Assembly: GCF_013255915.1 (NCBI RefSeq)
Contig: NZ_CP053896.1
Location: 124,001-188,000 of the forward strand
Direction of reading: 5' to 3'
Length of the DNA stretch: 64,000 nt
Origin: Providencia rettgeri
GTDB lineage: Bacteria > Pseudomonadota > Gammaproteobacteria > Enterobacterales > Enterobacteriaceae
The translations under genes and the position numbers were made by a program. Below are positions 54,152-63,594 of this stretch, piece after piece. Below the pieces are notes generated by a model. The model was not told the DNA's origin. It was given only the letters and a program-made list of their open reading frames with translations, and ran no database searches. Within the stretch, counting starts at the first letter, position 1; every line of letters starts with the position of its first letter.

Positions 54152-55883
54152 AAAAGTACCCTGTGTAGCTATCGACAGAGAAGCAATATCATCAACATAT
54201 AACACCACTGAATTTAGCCACCAAAATATAACTCCAAAAATGGCAAAAGTAGTGAATGACAAAAATATGATGCATCTATTCGGCCATAAAAATAAAAGTC
54301 AGCCAAAGGATATATCTGCTTTTCTATCCGTATCCCTTCCTTTTATGCAAAAAATATCGCAATTGAGCGACTTAGCGAAGGGGTTTATTACATGGAAAGA
54401 AAATGTATATATTGGTGAAGGTATCCAAATAGCCGGGGAAAATAAAGAATTAAAGGCCAAAGCGATTGAGCCGCTAATAAATAATTATATATTTACGGAA
54501 AGTTGTATACCTGTTGTTCATCATTTTCAGGATAACTTACCAAAGACTCATCAGGTCAATATTACGAATAAATTGATGGTGGGTAATCAGCCAGATATGA
54601 ATCTATTGGCTGATTTGACGACTACTGGGAAAGTCGAAACCGTCCCTGAATTAATTGAGAATAATGAGAATACTAACTTTATTATTAGCACCCCAGCCGC
54701 TGACCTAGTCGATATACTAAATAAACCGGTCGTTGATAATAATCTGTCAGAGAGTCCGGTTATTCACGTTGAACAAAATATTGCTGACGAAGATGAGATC
54801 CCGTTGTTCAACTCTATGATGACCAGCTTTCCATTACCGAATATCCCACAGCGAGTAAGGGGAAAAGCTAACGATAATTCAGTTCCATACGGGGAAAATA
54901 AACCGCAATTAAGTGAGAAGAATCAGCTCAGTATGGAAGCTCCGTTGGTGAAGTTAGCGCTAAAGAGTACTTTAGAACCGATATCAAAAGAGTTAAAACC
55001 AGAGATTAAAACTGGGCAACAGTATATTAGATCTTCAGTAAAAGCAGAGCTTGAACCCGTTATCCAACGGAAAATAGTTGGACAACAACCCAAGCCAGTT
55101 AAGACTCGACACATTGATTCACTCGATACCATTTTGTTAAATACATATCCACGAAAAAACAACCTAGCAAAAGATGACTCACCAAAAAATACCCCTTCTC
55201 TTCTGGGAATGCAGTTAGCTACCCATCATATGCATGACCAACAGGGCACTAATCAAGGTATTAAAGAAAGCACCTATCAAGGTATTAAAGAGAACACCCA
55301 TCATCATGTTGTTGGGCAGCTTGAACTTGCTTTGACAAAAAATGAGCCACCTACACAGCCAGTTACCTCACTGAAAAATTCTTATCTACATGATAATAAA
55401 AGTATTTTATTATCTGAAAATGAGACGAATAATTTCCCTGATAAAGTGCAAGAGACGACAATTTCTGCACAAATCTCACCTGCAGAAGATATGAGCCCAC
55501 CTAGCAATATGATAGCAACGACTGCGAATGAGGTTATGCGGGTGTCTGTGCCACTACAAGCCACACAGCAAAAGCCAGAGATGCACAAAATGCCAGAGCT
55601 AGTGGAAACCCCCCCATTTTTAGGTGAAAACCAACAGCCGAAAACTGCAGAACGTAGTTTCACTTATACCTTTAACCAGTGGCAAAGTAGCCCATCAGTG
55701 ACGTTTGAATTGGCCTCTAAAGGAGAGTTCGTTGCCTCAACAGCGAGTCCAGAAGTTCAATTGGCATTAAATGAGAATAAGCATTTATTGGCTCATGAAA
55801 CGAGTGTGCATATTCGACGTGAAGATGAACGTCAGCAACATCGAAACCGACAGCAGCATGACCAACAGCAAGAAGAAGATTAA
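54123..55883 (+). CDS. invJ: InvJ/SpaN/SctP, needle-length regulator, unusually long
   Basis: A 586-residue protein in the invJ/spaN place. Such proteins measure the needle and switch substrate class. InvJ has about 336 and SpaN about 292 residues, so this one is far longer, mostly through a low-complexity middle rich in Asn, Lys, Gln and Pro with short repeats (QGIKES, QGIKEN). The C-terminal FTYTFNQWQSSPSVTFEL region resembles the substrate-switch domain. The ATG at 54123 follows GAGGAG; an in-frame ATG at 54099 adds 8 residues. Confidence 0.85.
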   Translation: MSAIKISSNEKVPCVAIDREAISSTYNTTEFSHQNITPKMAKVVNDKNMMHLFGHKNKSQPKDISAFLSVSLPFMQKISQLSDLAKGFITWKENVYIGEGIQIAGENKELKAKAIEPLINNYIFTESCIPVVHHFQDNLPKTHQVNITNKLMVGNQPDMNLLADLTTTGKVETVPELIENNENTNFIISTPAADLVDILNKPVVDNNLSESPVIHVEQNIADEDEIPLFNSMMTSFPLPNIPQRVRGKANDNSVPYGENKPQLSEKNQLSMEAPLVKLALKSTLEPISKELKPEIKTGQQYIRSSVKAELEPVIQRKIVGQQPKPVKTRHIDSLDTILLNTYPRKNNLAKDDSPKNTPSLLGMQLATHHMHDQQGTNQGIKESTYQGIKENTHHHVVGQLELALTKNEPPTQPVTSLKNSYLHDNKSILLSENETNNFPDKVQETTISAQISPAEDMSPPSNMIATTANEVMRVSVPLQATQQKPEMHKMPELVETPPFLGENQQPKTAERSFTYTFNQWQSSPSVTFELASKGEFVASTASPEVQLALNENKHLLAHETSVHIRREDERQQHRNRQQHDQQQEED

Positions 55884-55885
55884 TT

Positions 55886-56818
55886 ATGTTGAAGATTCGA
55901 CGGATCAGCTCTCAAGAAAAACAACTGAAAATTTGGCAGCAATATTATTTAGTTAATCCACAAATAAAGCTAGCTAACCGCAGTATTGGTTATTTTCAAT
56001 TATCACTAGTGAGTGAAACACAGAAAATAAATGCATTCGTTGTTGTTGAAAGTTGGTGTCATTATCGTTGGCCTGAACTGGTTCATTATGCATGGAGTTC
56101 ATTATCAAACAGCCAGCTATGTGAATTGTTTGCTTCTGAATATATTGGAATTACATTTTTCTCCCAGAATTTCCGTTGTGAATCTGTCGAGATAGTTGAT
56201 GATATGCGTATTAATTACCAGCCATGGCTAATTGTTAAAGAAGCTAGCCTCGGGGAAGTATTATTAGCAGAACCAATAGAAAGCCTCGAAAAAAAGCAGG
56301 GAACTAATCAGATATTCGACCATTTAAAACTGCGAGCGGATTGGATATTAGGGTATAGCTATATTAGTGCCAAACTTTTGCAAACTATAGAATTACGTGA
56401 TGTGCTGAGTATCCAACAATTACAGTTAAATATATCTGTGGCAGGACAGGTATTAGCTCGATTTCAAAAGCAAGATGAAGGACTACTTATGATTGAAGAA
56501 TTAGTGGCGCCAGAGAGTGAAGAGGAATTCGTATTTCCTGAAGAAGATGAAATGCAAGAAATTGTACGCCCCTTTAATGTAAAAGAAATGAATATTAAAT
56601 TAACCTTTGTTTTAGGCCATAGTGATATTACTGTCGATGAGCTTTCAAAGATGGAGCCTGGTTATATTTATTCTATTGGTGAAAATAAAGAACGTGAAGT
56701 TAAAGTCTATGCTAATAAGCAATTTATTGCAGAAGGGGAGCTTATTTATATTGGCAATAGTGATGAGTTAGGTTTGGAAATCACACATGTTGTCAGTTTG
56801 GGTGATAAAAGAGTTTAA
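55886..56818 (+). CDS. spaO: SpaO/SctQ, sorting-platform protein
   Basis: A 310-residue cytoplasmic C-ring protein. The C-terminal SPOA domain (EMNIKLTFVLGHSDITVDELSKMEPG) is like FliN, and an earlier SPOA-like stretch is RDVLSIQQLQLNISVAGQ. It starts 2 bases after invJ. A second start inside the gene at 56489 would yield the short form known from Salmonella. Confidence 0.93.
   Translation: MLKIRRISSQEKQLKIWQQYYLVNPQIKLANRSIGYFQLSLVSETQKINAFVVVESWCHYRWPELVHYAWSSLSNSQLCELFASEYIGITFFSQNFRCESVEIVDDMRINYQPWLIVKEASLGEVLLAEPIESLEKKQGTNQIFDHLKLRADWILGYSYISAKLLQTIELRDVLSIQQLQLNISVAGQVLARFQKQDEGLLMIEELVAPESEEEFVFPEEDEMQEIVRPFNVKEMNIKLTFVLGHSDITVDELSKMEPGYIYSIGENKEREVKVYANKQFIAEGELIYIGNSDELGLEITHVVSLGDKRV
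56489..56818 (+). CDS. SpaO-C, internal-start product of spaO
   Basis: AAGGA (56478-56482), then 6 bases, then an in-frame ATG at codon 202 gives a 109-residue protein (begins MIEELVAPESEEE) containing just the C-terminal SPOA domain. Salmonella spaO makes such a short product from about residue 203, and it is part of the sorting platform. Here it is predicted from sequence only. Confidence 0.65.
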   Translation: MIEELVAPESEEEFVFPEEDEMQEIVRPFNVKEMNIKLTFVLGHSDITVDELSKMEPGYIYSIGENKEREVKVYANKQFIAEGELIYIGNSDELGLEITHVVSLGDKRV

Positions 56819-56819
56819 T

Positions 56820-57485
56820 ATGCCAACGATACCTGATGGGATCCCATTATTAGCGATTATCGCATTCTCGACATTATTGCCATTTGTTATTGCTGCAGGC
56901 ACCTGTTATTTAAAAATATCTATTGTATTAATTATGGTACGCAACGCGATGGGCGTTCAACAAGTTCCTTCTACCATGGTATTAAATGGTATTGCATTGT
57001 TACTTTCTATTTTCGTTATGATGCCAGTTTTACAGGATGTGAATAATCATATGCGACAAGAACAGGTTGATTTTAGTAATGTCGAATCAATCGATAATTT
57101 TGTTGAGAATGGGCTAGGGGGATATAAATCGTATTTGAAAAAATATTCAGATCCACAGTTAGTGACGTTCTTTGAATCAATACAACAAGGTCGAAGTGAA
57201 GAGGAAATAACCGCCGATGAAGGTAAAGCTACATTATTTTCTTTATTACCTGCTTATGCATTAAGCGAAATAAAATCAGCTTTTGAAATCGGTTTTTATA
57301 TTTATTTACCTTTTGTTGTAGTTGATTTAGTTATTTCCAGCATTTTATTGGCACTGGGTATGATGATGATGAGCCCAGTAACAATTTCGATTCCTGTTAA
57401 ATTAATTCTATTTGTTGCAATTGATGGCTGGTCACTGATTTCTAAGGGGTTAGTGATGCAATACATTGAATTAGCACAGCATTAA
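56820..57485 (+). CDS. spaP: SpaP/SctR, export-gate protein
   Basis: A 221-residue inner-membrane protein of the FliP family that forms the export-gate entry with SpaQ and SpaR. Characteristic are ISIVLIMVRNAMGVQQVPS and the C-terminal LGMMMMSPVTISIPVKLILF. The ATG at 56820 is 1 base after the spaO stop; the frame extends further back inside spaO but is not used. Confidence 0.95.
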   Translation: MPTIPDGIPLLAIIAFSTLLPFVIAAGTCYLKISIVLIMVRNAMGVQQVPSTMVLNGIALLLSIFVMMPVLQDVNNHMRQEQVDFSNVESIDNFVENGLGGYKSYLKKYSDPQLVTFFESIQQGRSEEEITADEGKATLFSLLPAYALSEIKSAFEIGFYIYLPFVVVDLVISSILLALGMMMMSPVTISIPVKLILFVAIDGWSLISKGLVMQYIELAQH

Positions 57486-57498
57486 AGCGAATGATACT

Positions 57499-57771
57499 AT
57501 GGATCAAATCGTTTATTTAAGTAATAAAACGATGCTATTAATCGTTATATTATCTGCAATACCAGTAATAGTGGCTACTGCAGTAGGATTATTGGTAGGG
57601 TTACTACAAACTGTCACGCAACTTCAAGAGCAAACATTACCTTTTGGTATTAAATTATTAGCTGTTTTTGGCTCACTTTTTATGATCTCTGGTTGGTTAT
57701 CCGATAAGGTAATGAATTTCGCATTAGAAACCTTAAGCGCTGCTATCCCTGCTATTGGGTTATTCGGATGA
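57499..57771 (+). CDS. spaQ: SpaQ/SctS, export-gate protein
   Basis: A 90-residue protein with two transmembrane helices of the FliQ family (LIVILSAIPVIVATAVGLLVG, LLQTVTQLQEQTLPFGIKLL is the conserved link). It overlaps spaR by 4 bases (ATGA). Confidence 0.95.
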   Translation: MDQIVYLSNKTMLLIVILSAIPVIVATAVGLLVGLLQTVTQLQEQTLPFGIKLLAVFGSLFMISGWLSDKVMNFALETLSAAIPAIGLFG

Positions 57772-58562
57772 ATCAGGAAATACTATCGCTGATGTTCTCG
57801 CTCTATTTTATCTTTCAAGAAGGATTGATAAAAATAGCGTTAGCTTGGTTGAGAATTGCACCAGTGATGTTTTTATTACCTTTTTTAAGTAACAAATTAC
57901 TTAATGGTGGGATTATTAAAAACTGTGTGGTGGCTTATATTGCATTAGGTTTATGGCCTTTTTTTTCATCCTATGAAATACAATGGGATGAAATTAATTT
58001 TGTTGATGTATTTATTTATGAAATTTCGATTGGACTCGTATTAGCACTGATATTAGCGCTGCCTTTTATGATAGCCAATATTATTGGCGAATTAATTGAT
58101 GCGCAGCGTGGCGAGACGATTAGTAGTATTGTTGACCCTGCGAGCGGAACCGAGGCTTCGGAGCTTGCTGTATTATTAAGTCATATTACGTGTATGATAT
58201 TCTTAGCACAAAATGGAATGTATCAACTTGCTAATCTATTCGCACAGAGCTATCAGTTATTACCCTTTGCCCATGGATTTGCGTCATTCAATAGCCTTCC
58301 TTTAGGGGAATGGTTAAATAAAATGGTAGTCAATGGAGTTGTTTTAACTGCACCCATATTAGTGACATTATTTATTACAGAGGTTGCCTTAGGGCTATAT
58401 TCCCGTTTTTGCCCTCAATTAAATGCATTTTCATTATCTTTAGCAATAAAATCAATCATCGCTTTCTGTGTTTTTTTACTTTATTTCCATAATGAGGTCC
58501 CAGAGATATTAGTCAATATGATTTCGATTTCACCACTGCGAGACATATTCCTTTCTTCTTGA
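57768..58562 (+). CDS. spaR: SpaR/SctT, export-gate protein
   Basis: A 264-residue FliR-family membrane protein. LIDAQRGETISSIVDPASG is the conserved family loop. The length is as expected. It is translationally coupled to spaQ. Confidence 0.95.
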   Translation: MNQEILSLMFSLYFIFQEGLIKIALAWLRIAPVMFLLPFLSNKLLNGGIIKNCVVAYIALGLWPFFSSYEIQWDEINFVDVFIYEISIGLVLALILALPFMIANIIGELIDAQRGETISSIVDPASGTEASELAVLLSHITCMIFLAQNGMYQLANLFAQSYQLLPFAHGFASFNSLPLGEWLNKMVVNGVVLTAPILVTLFITEVALGLYSRFCPQLNAFSLSLAIKSIIAFCVFLLYFHNEVPEILVNMISISPLRDIFLSS

Positions 58563-58582
58563 TTTTATGGATATAAATAAAT

Positions 58583-59704
58583 ATGGCTGAAAAAACAGAA
58601 AAACCTACTGATAAAAAAATTAGAGATTCAGCTAAAAAAGGGCAAAGTTTTAAGAGTAAAGATAGCGTTGCGGCAATTGTATTAGTCGTAAGTGCATTTG
58701 TTATTGAAGGCGTATCTAGTTTATATGAACTGGGTGGGTTAATGCGAAAAATATTTTTATCCCCAACGGAGATAAAAATTGATGCACTACTTTGGCAATT
58801 CTTCACGATATTTTTAAGTATTGTATTACCTGTTCTATTTACTTGTTTTTTATCCGGTACAATTATTTCTTTATTACAAAGTCGATTTAGATTGGCCAGT
58901 GAAGCAATAAAGCTTGATTTTACTAAATTAAATCCAATTGCAGGATTTAAAAAAATATTTTCATTGAATTCATTGAAAGAGTTAATTAAGGCGATTTTGT
59001 ATTTAATTGTCTTTATTATATCAATATTAGTCTTTTTTATTGTTTGGCGTAAAGATATTTTTATGCTCTACCGAACAATGATTAATGGGATGATTAGCCA
59101 ATGGGTTAGTTTGTGCGTAACATTTATTGTCGTCTTTCTTGCAGTTGCTCTTATTATTATCTTGGTTGATGCAATAGCTGAATTCTTTTTGTATATTAAA
59201 AACTTAAAAATGGAAAAGCAAGAGGTTAAAAAGGAATACAAAGATAATGAAGGTGATCCTCATATCAAAAGTGCACGTCGAGGAATGCATCAGGAATTAT
59301 TGTCTGAAGAGGTTAAATCAAATGTTCGTAATTCAACATTTGTAATGGCAAACCCAACGCATATTGCATTGCTTATTTATTATGATTCGAATATTGCACC
59401 ATTGCCCTTTTTATTCTCTAAAAGTAAAGGCTCACAAGCAAAAGCAATTATTAAATACGCGGAACAACAAGGTGTTCCCGTTATTAGGGATATCGTTTTA
59501 GCAAGGCAAATATGGCGGTCATATAAAAATGATAGTTTTATCGATGAAAAAGGACTAGAGGATGTTATGCAAATAATATCATGGTTAATCCGTATAGAAT
59601 TAGTAAAAATGGGAGTCGATATTGATAAAGCATTAGAAAAAATATCAGAGAACGAGGCATATTCGAAAAATAATAGCGAGCTTAATAATTTGTTTATTAC
59701 TTAA
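58583..59704 (+). CDS. spaS: SpaS/SctU, autocleaving switch protein
   Basis: A 373-residue FlhB-family protein that switches export specificity. N-terminal EKTEKPTDKKIRDSAKKGQ is typical, four transmembrane helices follow, and the autocleavage site NPTH lies at residues 257-260 (MANPTHIALLIYY). The C-terminal tail is somewhat longer than in Salmonella SpaS (356). Confidence 0.96.
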   Translation: MAEKTEKPTDKKIRDSAKKGQSFKSKDSVAAIVLVVSAFVIEGVSSLYELGGLMRKIFLSPTEIKIDALLWQFFTIFLSIVLPVLFTCFLSGTIISLLQSRFRLASEAIKLDFTKLNPIAGFKKIFSLNSLKELIKAILYLIVFIISILVFFIVWRKDIFMLYRTMINGMISQWVSLCVTFIVVFLAVALIIILVDAIAEFFLYIKNLKMEKQEVKKEYKDNEGDPHIKSARRGMHQELLSEEVKSNVRNSTFVMANPTHIALLIYYDSNIAPLPFLFSKSKGSQAKAIIKYAEQQGVPVIRDIVLARQIWRSYKNDSFIDEKGLEDVMQIISWLIRIELVKMGVDIDKALEKISENEAYSKNNSELNNLFIT

Positions 59705-59796
59705 ATCGTTTTTTTAAAGAAAGAATCAAATCGGTTAATTATGATGCAAGCATAAAGTATATGTTATGCATTACATATCAACAATAAGGTAAATAT

Positions 59797-60318
59797 ATGA
59801 ATAATGCGGAAACAGAGAGTTTTCAACAATCTGATATGGAAGAATTACTTGACAATATTACAACTGCACTAATGGATGGTGCAACTTATAAAGATATTCA
59901 CGGGATCCCACAAAGTACAATGGATGGTATTTATTCCTATGCATACGAGTTCTATCAACAAGGTAAATTAAAAGAAGCAGAAACTTTTTTCCGATTTTTA
60001 AGTATTTATGATTTCTATAATACAGATTATGTGATGGGGCTTGCTGCTGTCTATCAATTAACGAAACGATATGACAAGGCAACAGAATTATATGCTCTCG
60101 CATTTGTATTGGCGAAAAATGATTACCGCCCACTATTCCATGCAGGACAGTGCAATTTAATGATGAAAAAAAGCAGTGCCGCAATTCATTGTTTTGAAAG
60201 CGTTGTAAAAAGCAGTACAGATATTGATTTAAAAAATAAATCTCAAGCTTATTTAGCCGCATTAGAAAAAAAACTAGAAAAGACAAATTTAGAAAATAAA
60301 AATCCTAATATAACGTAG
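59797..60318 (+). CDS. sicA: SicA/IpgC, translocator chaperone
   Basis: A 173-residue TPR chaperone for the translocators SipB and SipC, and in SPI-1 co-activator of InvF. TPR units such as YQQGKLKEAETFFRFLSIYD and YFL..RPLFHAGQC are visible. It precedes sipB by 10 bases. Confidence 0.94.
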   Translation: MNNAETESFQQSDMEELLDNITTALMDGATYKDIHGIPQSTMDGIYSYAYEFYQQGKLKEAETFFRFLSIYDFYNTDYVMGLAAVYQLTKRYDKATELYALAFVLAKNDYRPLFHAGQCNLMMKKSSAAIHCFESVVKSSTDIDLKNKSQAYLAALEKKLEKTNLENKNPNIT

Positions 60319-60328
60319 AGGAAATTAT

Positions 60329-62242
60329 ATGGTTCAAATTATCAATTCAAGTAATGAACGAATAAATAATATTCATACATTTCTACAAGGCAGTAATCCT
60401 ATTGGATTAGGGGATGAGTGCATCAAGTCGGTATTAGCTTTAGAAATGGCGTGTGAAGAATTAACGTCAACAGAGCAGATGAAGCGCAGCCGTATTGAAA
60501 ATGCACCACAATTACCTGCACCTAAAAATAATTTATCCGTTATGTTCAAGGCAGCCGCGGCAAAAGAAGAAAAATTATTCCTAAAAGAAGAGGGGTTTAA
60601 TGCGGCTTCAGTACTTGTTGGTAGCCTTACGGCATTACGCCAGTTATTACATGAAGGGAATATTAGTGAGCTAGCTAATCGCCTCCAATTGTTAAATATA
60701 GAATCAAATACACTTCGAGAAAAAGGAAATGATTTATTAAGTTCTTTTACAAGTAATACGGACAAGGCCAGTGCACTTAATAACGAAGCTAATGCTTTAA
60801 TACAAGAGCGTGCCGAAAGTAAAGAGCGTTTAGCGAATCTCAAGTCTTTGAAGGGTGGAAACCAAGAGAAAATTAAGCAGCAAATTAAGGCAGAAAATAC
60901 AAAAATTACAAATTTAGGCACCAAAATCGATAACTTGCTTGAGTCGGCTGGTAATTATGCGAAAAGTGCAGGTGAGGATGCAAAAAAACTCAATCAATTT
61001 GTAGAAACAGCGCCACGACGAGTCGAGATTGATGGTGAAAAATGGGAAAACACGCTGGCACTGCTTACGATGTTAACCGCTCAACTTAAAAAGGCGATGA
61101 ATGAAGATTCGATTCGCAATATGAAAGAGCAAGAAGCCGTGATGGCAACAGTCAATGAAGCTTCTCGCAAAGATTCAGATAAAAAAGCCAAAGAGGCGGA
61201 AGAAGCACAGCGTAAAGCTGATGAAGCGAACAAAGCGGCCTCTTGTGCGAGTAAAATTTTTAGCTATGTGATGCTTGCTGTGTCTGTTGTCGCCACTGTT
61301 GCGACTTTTGGCGCCGCTGCACCACTAACGCTTGCAGTTGCTGCTATCGGTATTGCTATCTCAGTGGCTGATATCGTTTTGGAAGAAACGGGACAAAGTA
61401 GCCTTATGCAGATGCTAGCGGCTGAAATTTCTAGTGTTGTTACCGACATGCTGATGACTTTTGGTGTCTCAGAGGAAAAAGCGAAACAAATTGGCAGTAT
61501 TGTTGGAATGATTTTGGCGGCAATCGCATTTCTAGCGCTTTCATTAGCTTCTATGTCATCTTTTGCGAAAAACATCGGCAATATTGTCAGTAACTCAGTA
61601 AAAACGCTTGCTAAAAACGCAGGAGCATTATTGAAAAGCATTATTAAATCGATGCCAAATAGTTTAATGAATGCCTTAGGTAATATCGCGAATGGAGCCG
61701 GTAAGGTAGGAAAATCGGCGGATAATATGGTGGTACTCACTAAATTTAACAAGTTGGCCGATAGTATTGATGATTTACAGCAAGCAGTAAAAACTACCAC
61801 TAAGGTAGCTAGAAAAGCTGATGACATAAAAGACACCGTGAAAGCGGCCGATAAAGCGGCAGACCAAGCAGACAATATTACGGATATCACCAAAACCTCA
61901 GATAAAGCCGTAAACACGACTAAAACGCAAAGCGTTGCAGTGGCTCGCCTTGAAGTGGGTATGAAGGGGACTGGAGCGACATTGATGGTTGCGAATACGG
62001 CAACAACCGGAGGGCTAAATTTGCATGCCGCGGGGCAAATTCGAGATATGAAAGAAATGCTTGCAGATATGATGCTTAACAGTGAAACCATTCAAGCGTT
62101 GGATGAGTTATTAAAAAATCTTCTGAAGTCCATGTCTCAAAACTATGAGAAATTTGAGGAAATGTTTAGCGGAATGCTGGCGTCATTAAATCAATCAGGT
62201 CAAACGAAAGTCAATATGCTGAAAACAGCCCGCTTTGCATAG
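60329..62242 (+). CDS. sipB: SipB/IpaB, hydrophobic translocator
   Basis: A 637-residue translocator inserted into the host membrane. It has a long coiled-coil N-terminal half (residues about 100-300, AQRKADEANKAASCASK at its end), two hydrophobic membrane segments (IFSYVMLAVSVVATVATFG and IGSIVGMILAAIAFLALSLA) and a helical C-terminus. The family pattern is clear; it is 44 residues longer than Salmonella SipB (593). Intact. Confidence 0.94.
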   Translation: MVQIINSSNERINNIHTFLQGSNPIGLGDECIKSVLALEMACEELTSTEQMKRSRIENAPQLPAPKNNLSVMFKAAAAKEEKLFLKEEGFNAASVLVGSLTALRQLLHEGNISELANRLQLLNIESNTLREKGNDLLSSFTSNTDKASALNNEANALIQERAESKERLANLKSLKGGNQEKIKQQIKAENTKITNLGTKIDNLLESAGNYAKSAGEDAKKLNQFVETAPRRVEIDGEKWENTLALLTMLTAQLKKAMNEDSIRNMKEQEAVMATVNEASRKDSDKKAKEAEEAQRKADEANKAASCASKIFSYVMLAVSVVATVATFGAAAPLTLAVAAIGIAISVADIVLEETGQSSLMQMLAAEISSVVTDMLMTFGVSEEKAKQIGSIVGMILAAIAFLALSLASMSSFAKNIGNIVSNSVKTLAKNAGALLKSIIKSMPNSLMNALGNIANGAGKVGKSADNMVVLTKFNKLADSIDDLQQAVKTTTKVARKADDIKDTVKAADKAADQADNITDITKTSDKAVNTTKTQSVAVARLEVGMKGTGATLMVANTATTGGLNLHAAGQIRDMKEMLADMMLNSETIQALDELLKNLLKSMSQNYEKFEEMFSGMLASLNQSGQTKVNMLKTARFA

Positions 62243-62262
62243 TTAATATAGGAATTTATCAA

Positions 62263-63591
62263 ATGAGTCTTAATATTCAATCAGAATCAAATAAGCCAAT
62301 TTTATTTCATAAGCCTGTCAGTTTTAGTAGCGTTTCCCCGACAATTAACAGTAATACAAAAACAGTAGCCATTCCTTTACTGCAAAGCGTGCATTTAAAT
62401 GATGTGCATGCAATGGCGTCAGGGGCTGAGATGGTGATGGATAAGCCATTATTAAAAATGGTTCAATTTTCAATGCATGATGACCAGATGCTAGCGGACA
62501 TTTCTGCGTTAACGAATTCCGATAAATTAGCCACATTGGATGATCTTCATACTTTTCGAACACTGACACCAGAAAATATTCGACAGGCAATTGGCAAGGT
62601 ATTAGAAGAAGAAAAAAGTCATATTTAACAATTAGTTGGAGATGCTCAGCTTCCAGATGAAGCCGATTTAAAACAAATGTCTCAAGCTGTTCAATTATTG
62701 ATTGCCAGCAGTTTCTTCAAAGATTCGCCTTCTAGGCAGGTTGAAGGTGGTAATAAAGGTCAAGAGCCTATTGATGGCATTAAAAACAACACGTTTGTTG
62801 GAATTATTAGTAATGACTTATTGGTGGAGTTGTCGAAAATTATTCGCAAAGTGATGGCAGAGATAAACATTTCAGATCGTCGTATTAGTGCGGAGTTTCT
62901 GCAATTAAATGCCAAAATGGTACAAGCTTCTGCGGATTCAACGATTCGTGAAGGTAAAGAAACCTTTAAAGGGGCTATGATGGGCTTTTTTACGGCTCTT
63001 GCAATTACAGCTGCAGGCGGAGCCTTCCAAGCAAGAGGGCTGCGCCAGCAACAGCAATCGATAAAACATAACTTGATACCAGGCAATAAAAATATCAGTG
63101 GTGCTAGTAAGTTATCGGGGTTAAATGGAAATACAGAGAGCGTCTCAACGAAGCCGAATACATTGAGTCTGACGGGTAAAGATGGCTCAACAGTGACGCT
63201 GGGTAATCAAGCTTCACAAAGTCAAAAAAACCTTTCAAATCAAAGGATTGAAGAGGCTAGTAAACGTACAAGAGATTTAGGTGCCTCACAGCATGAGAAG
63301 CACGACCAAATCATGAATAAAACTCGTGTGCAAATGGGGGTGGCAGAGCAAGCTTCTCGAATGTCAGACAATGCGGGTCAACTCGCGACGGCGTCAAATC
63401 AAGTCAATGTGAAATCGGCGGAAGCGGATAAAATGATTGAACAATCCGTTGCGGATACTGCACGTTCAGTTTATTCAGATAAAGACAAGCAAATCGATAA
63501 GAGCCAGGACCTTGCGAAACAAATGCAAGAACATTTACGTGAAATTCGTGAAGGTAGCCTAAGAACAATGCAAAGTATGGTGAGAGGCTAA
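62263..63591 (+). pseudogene. sipC: SipC/IpaC translocator gene with an in-frame stop
   Basis: The gene in place and pattern is sipC/ipaC: N-terminal 121 residues, then TAA at 62626-62628 (codon 122), then the same frame continues without loss (QLVGDAQLPDEADLKQMSQ) to a stop at 63591, giving 442 codons in all. The second part holds the central hydrophobic region MMGFFTALAITAAGGAFQARG and the C-terminal coiled coil ending LRTMQSMVRG. A new start inside (ATG at 62677) has no ribosome-binding site. Either the translocator is lost, or a read error or read-through is involved. Confidence 0.85.
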
Positions 63592-63594
63592 AGA

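Noticed and set aside
61264-62091. 275-aa minus-strand ORF opposite sipB
   Set aside because: Low-complexity Ala/Ser/Ile translation caused by the helical Ala/Lys-rich sipB; antisense shadow.
62626-62634. Stop context TAA CAA TTA resembling the viral CARYYA read-through motif
   Set aside because: That motif is known from eukaryotic translation; I know of no evidence that it works in bacteria, so it is treated as coincidence.
62677-63591. Separate second translocator gene starting at 62677
   Set aside because: It is in the same frame as the upstream sipC part, lacks a ribosome-binding site and begins in the middle of the SipC pattern; better read as one broken gene.
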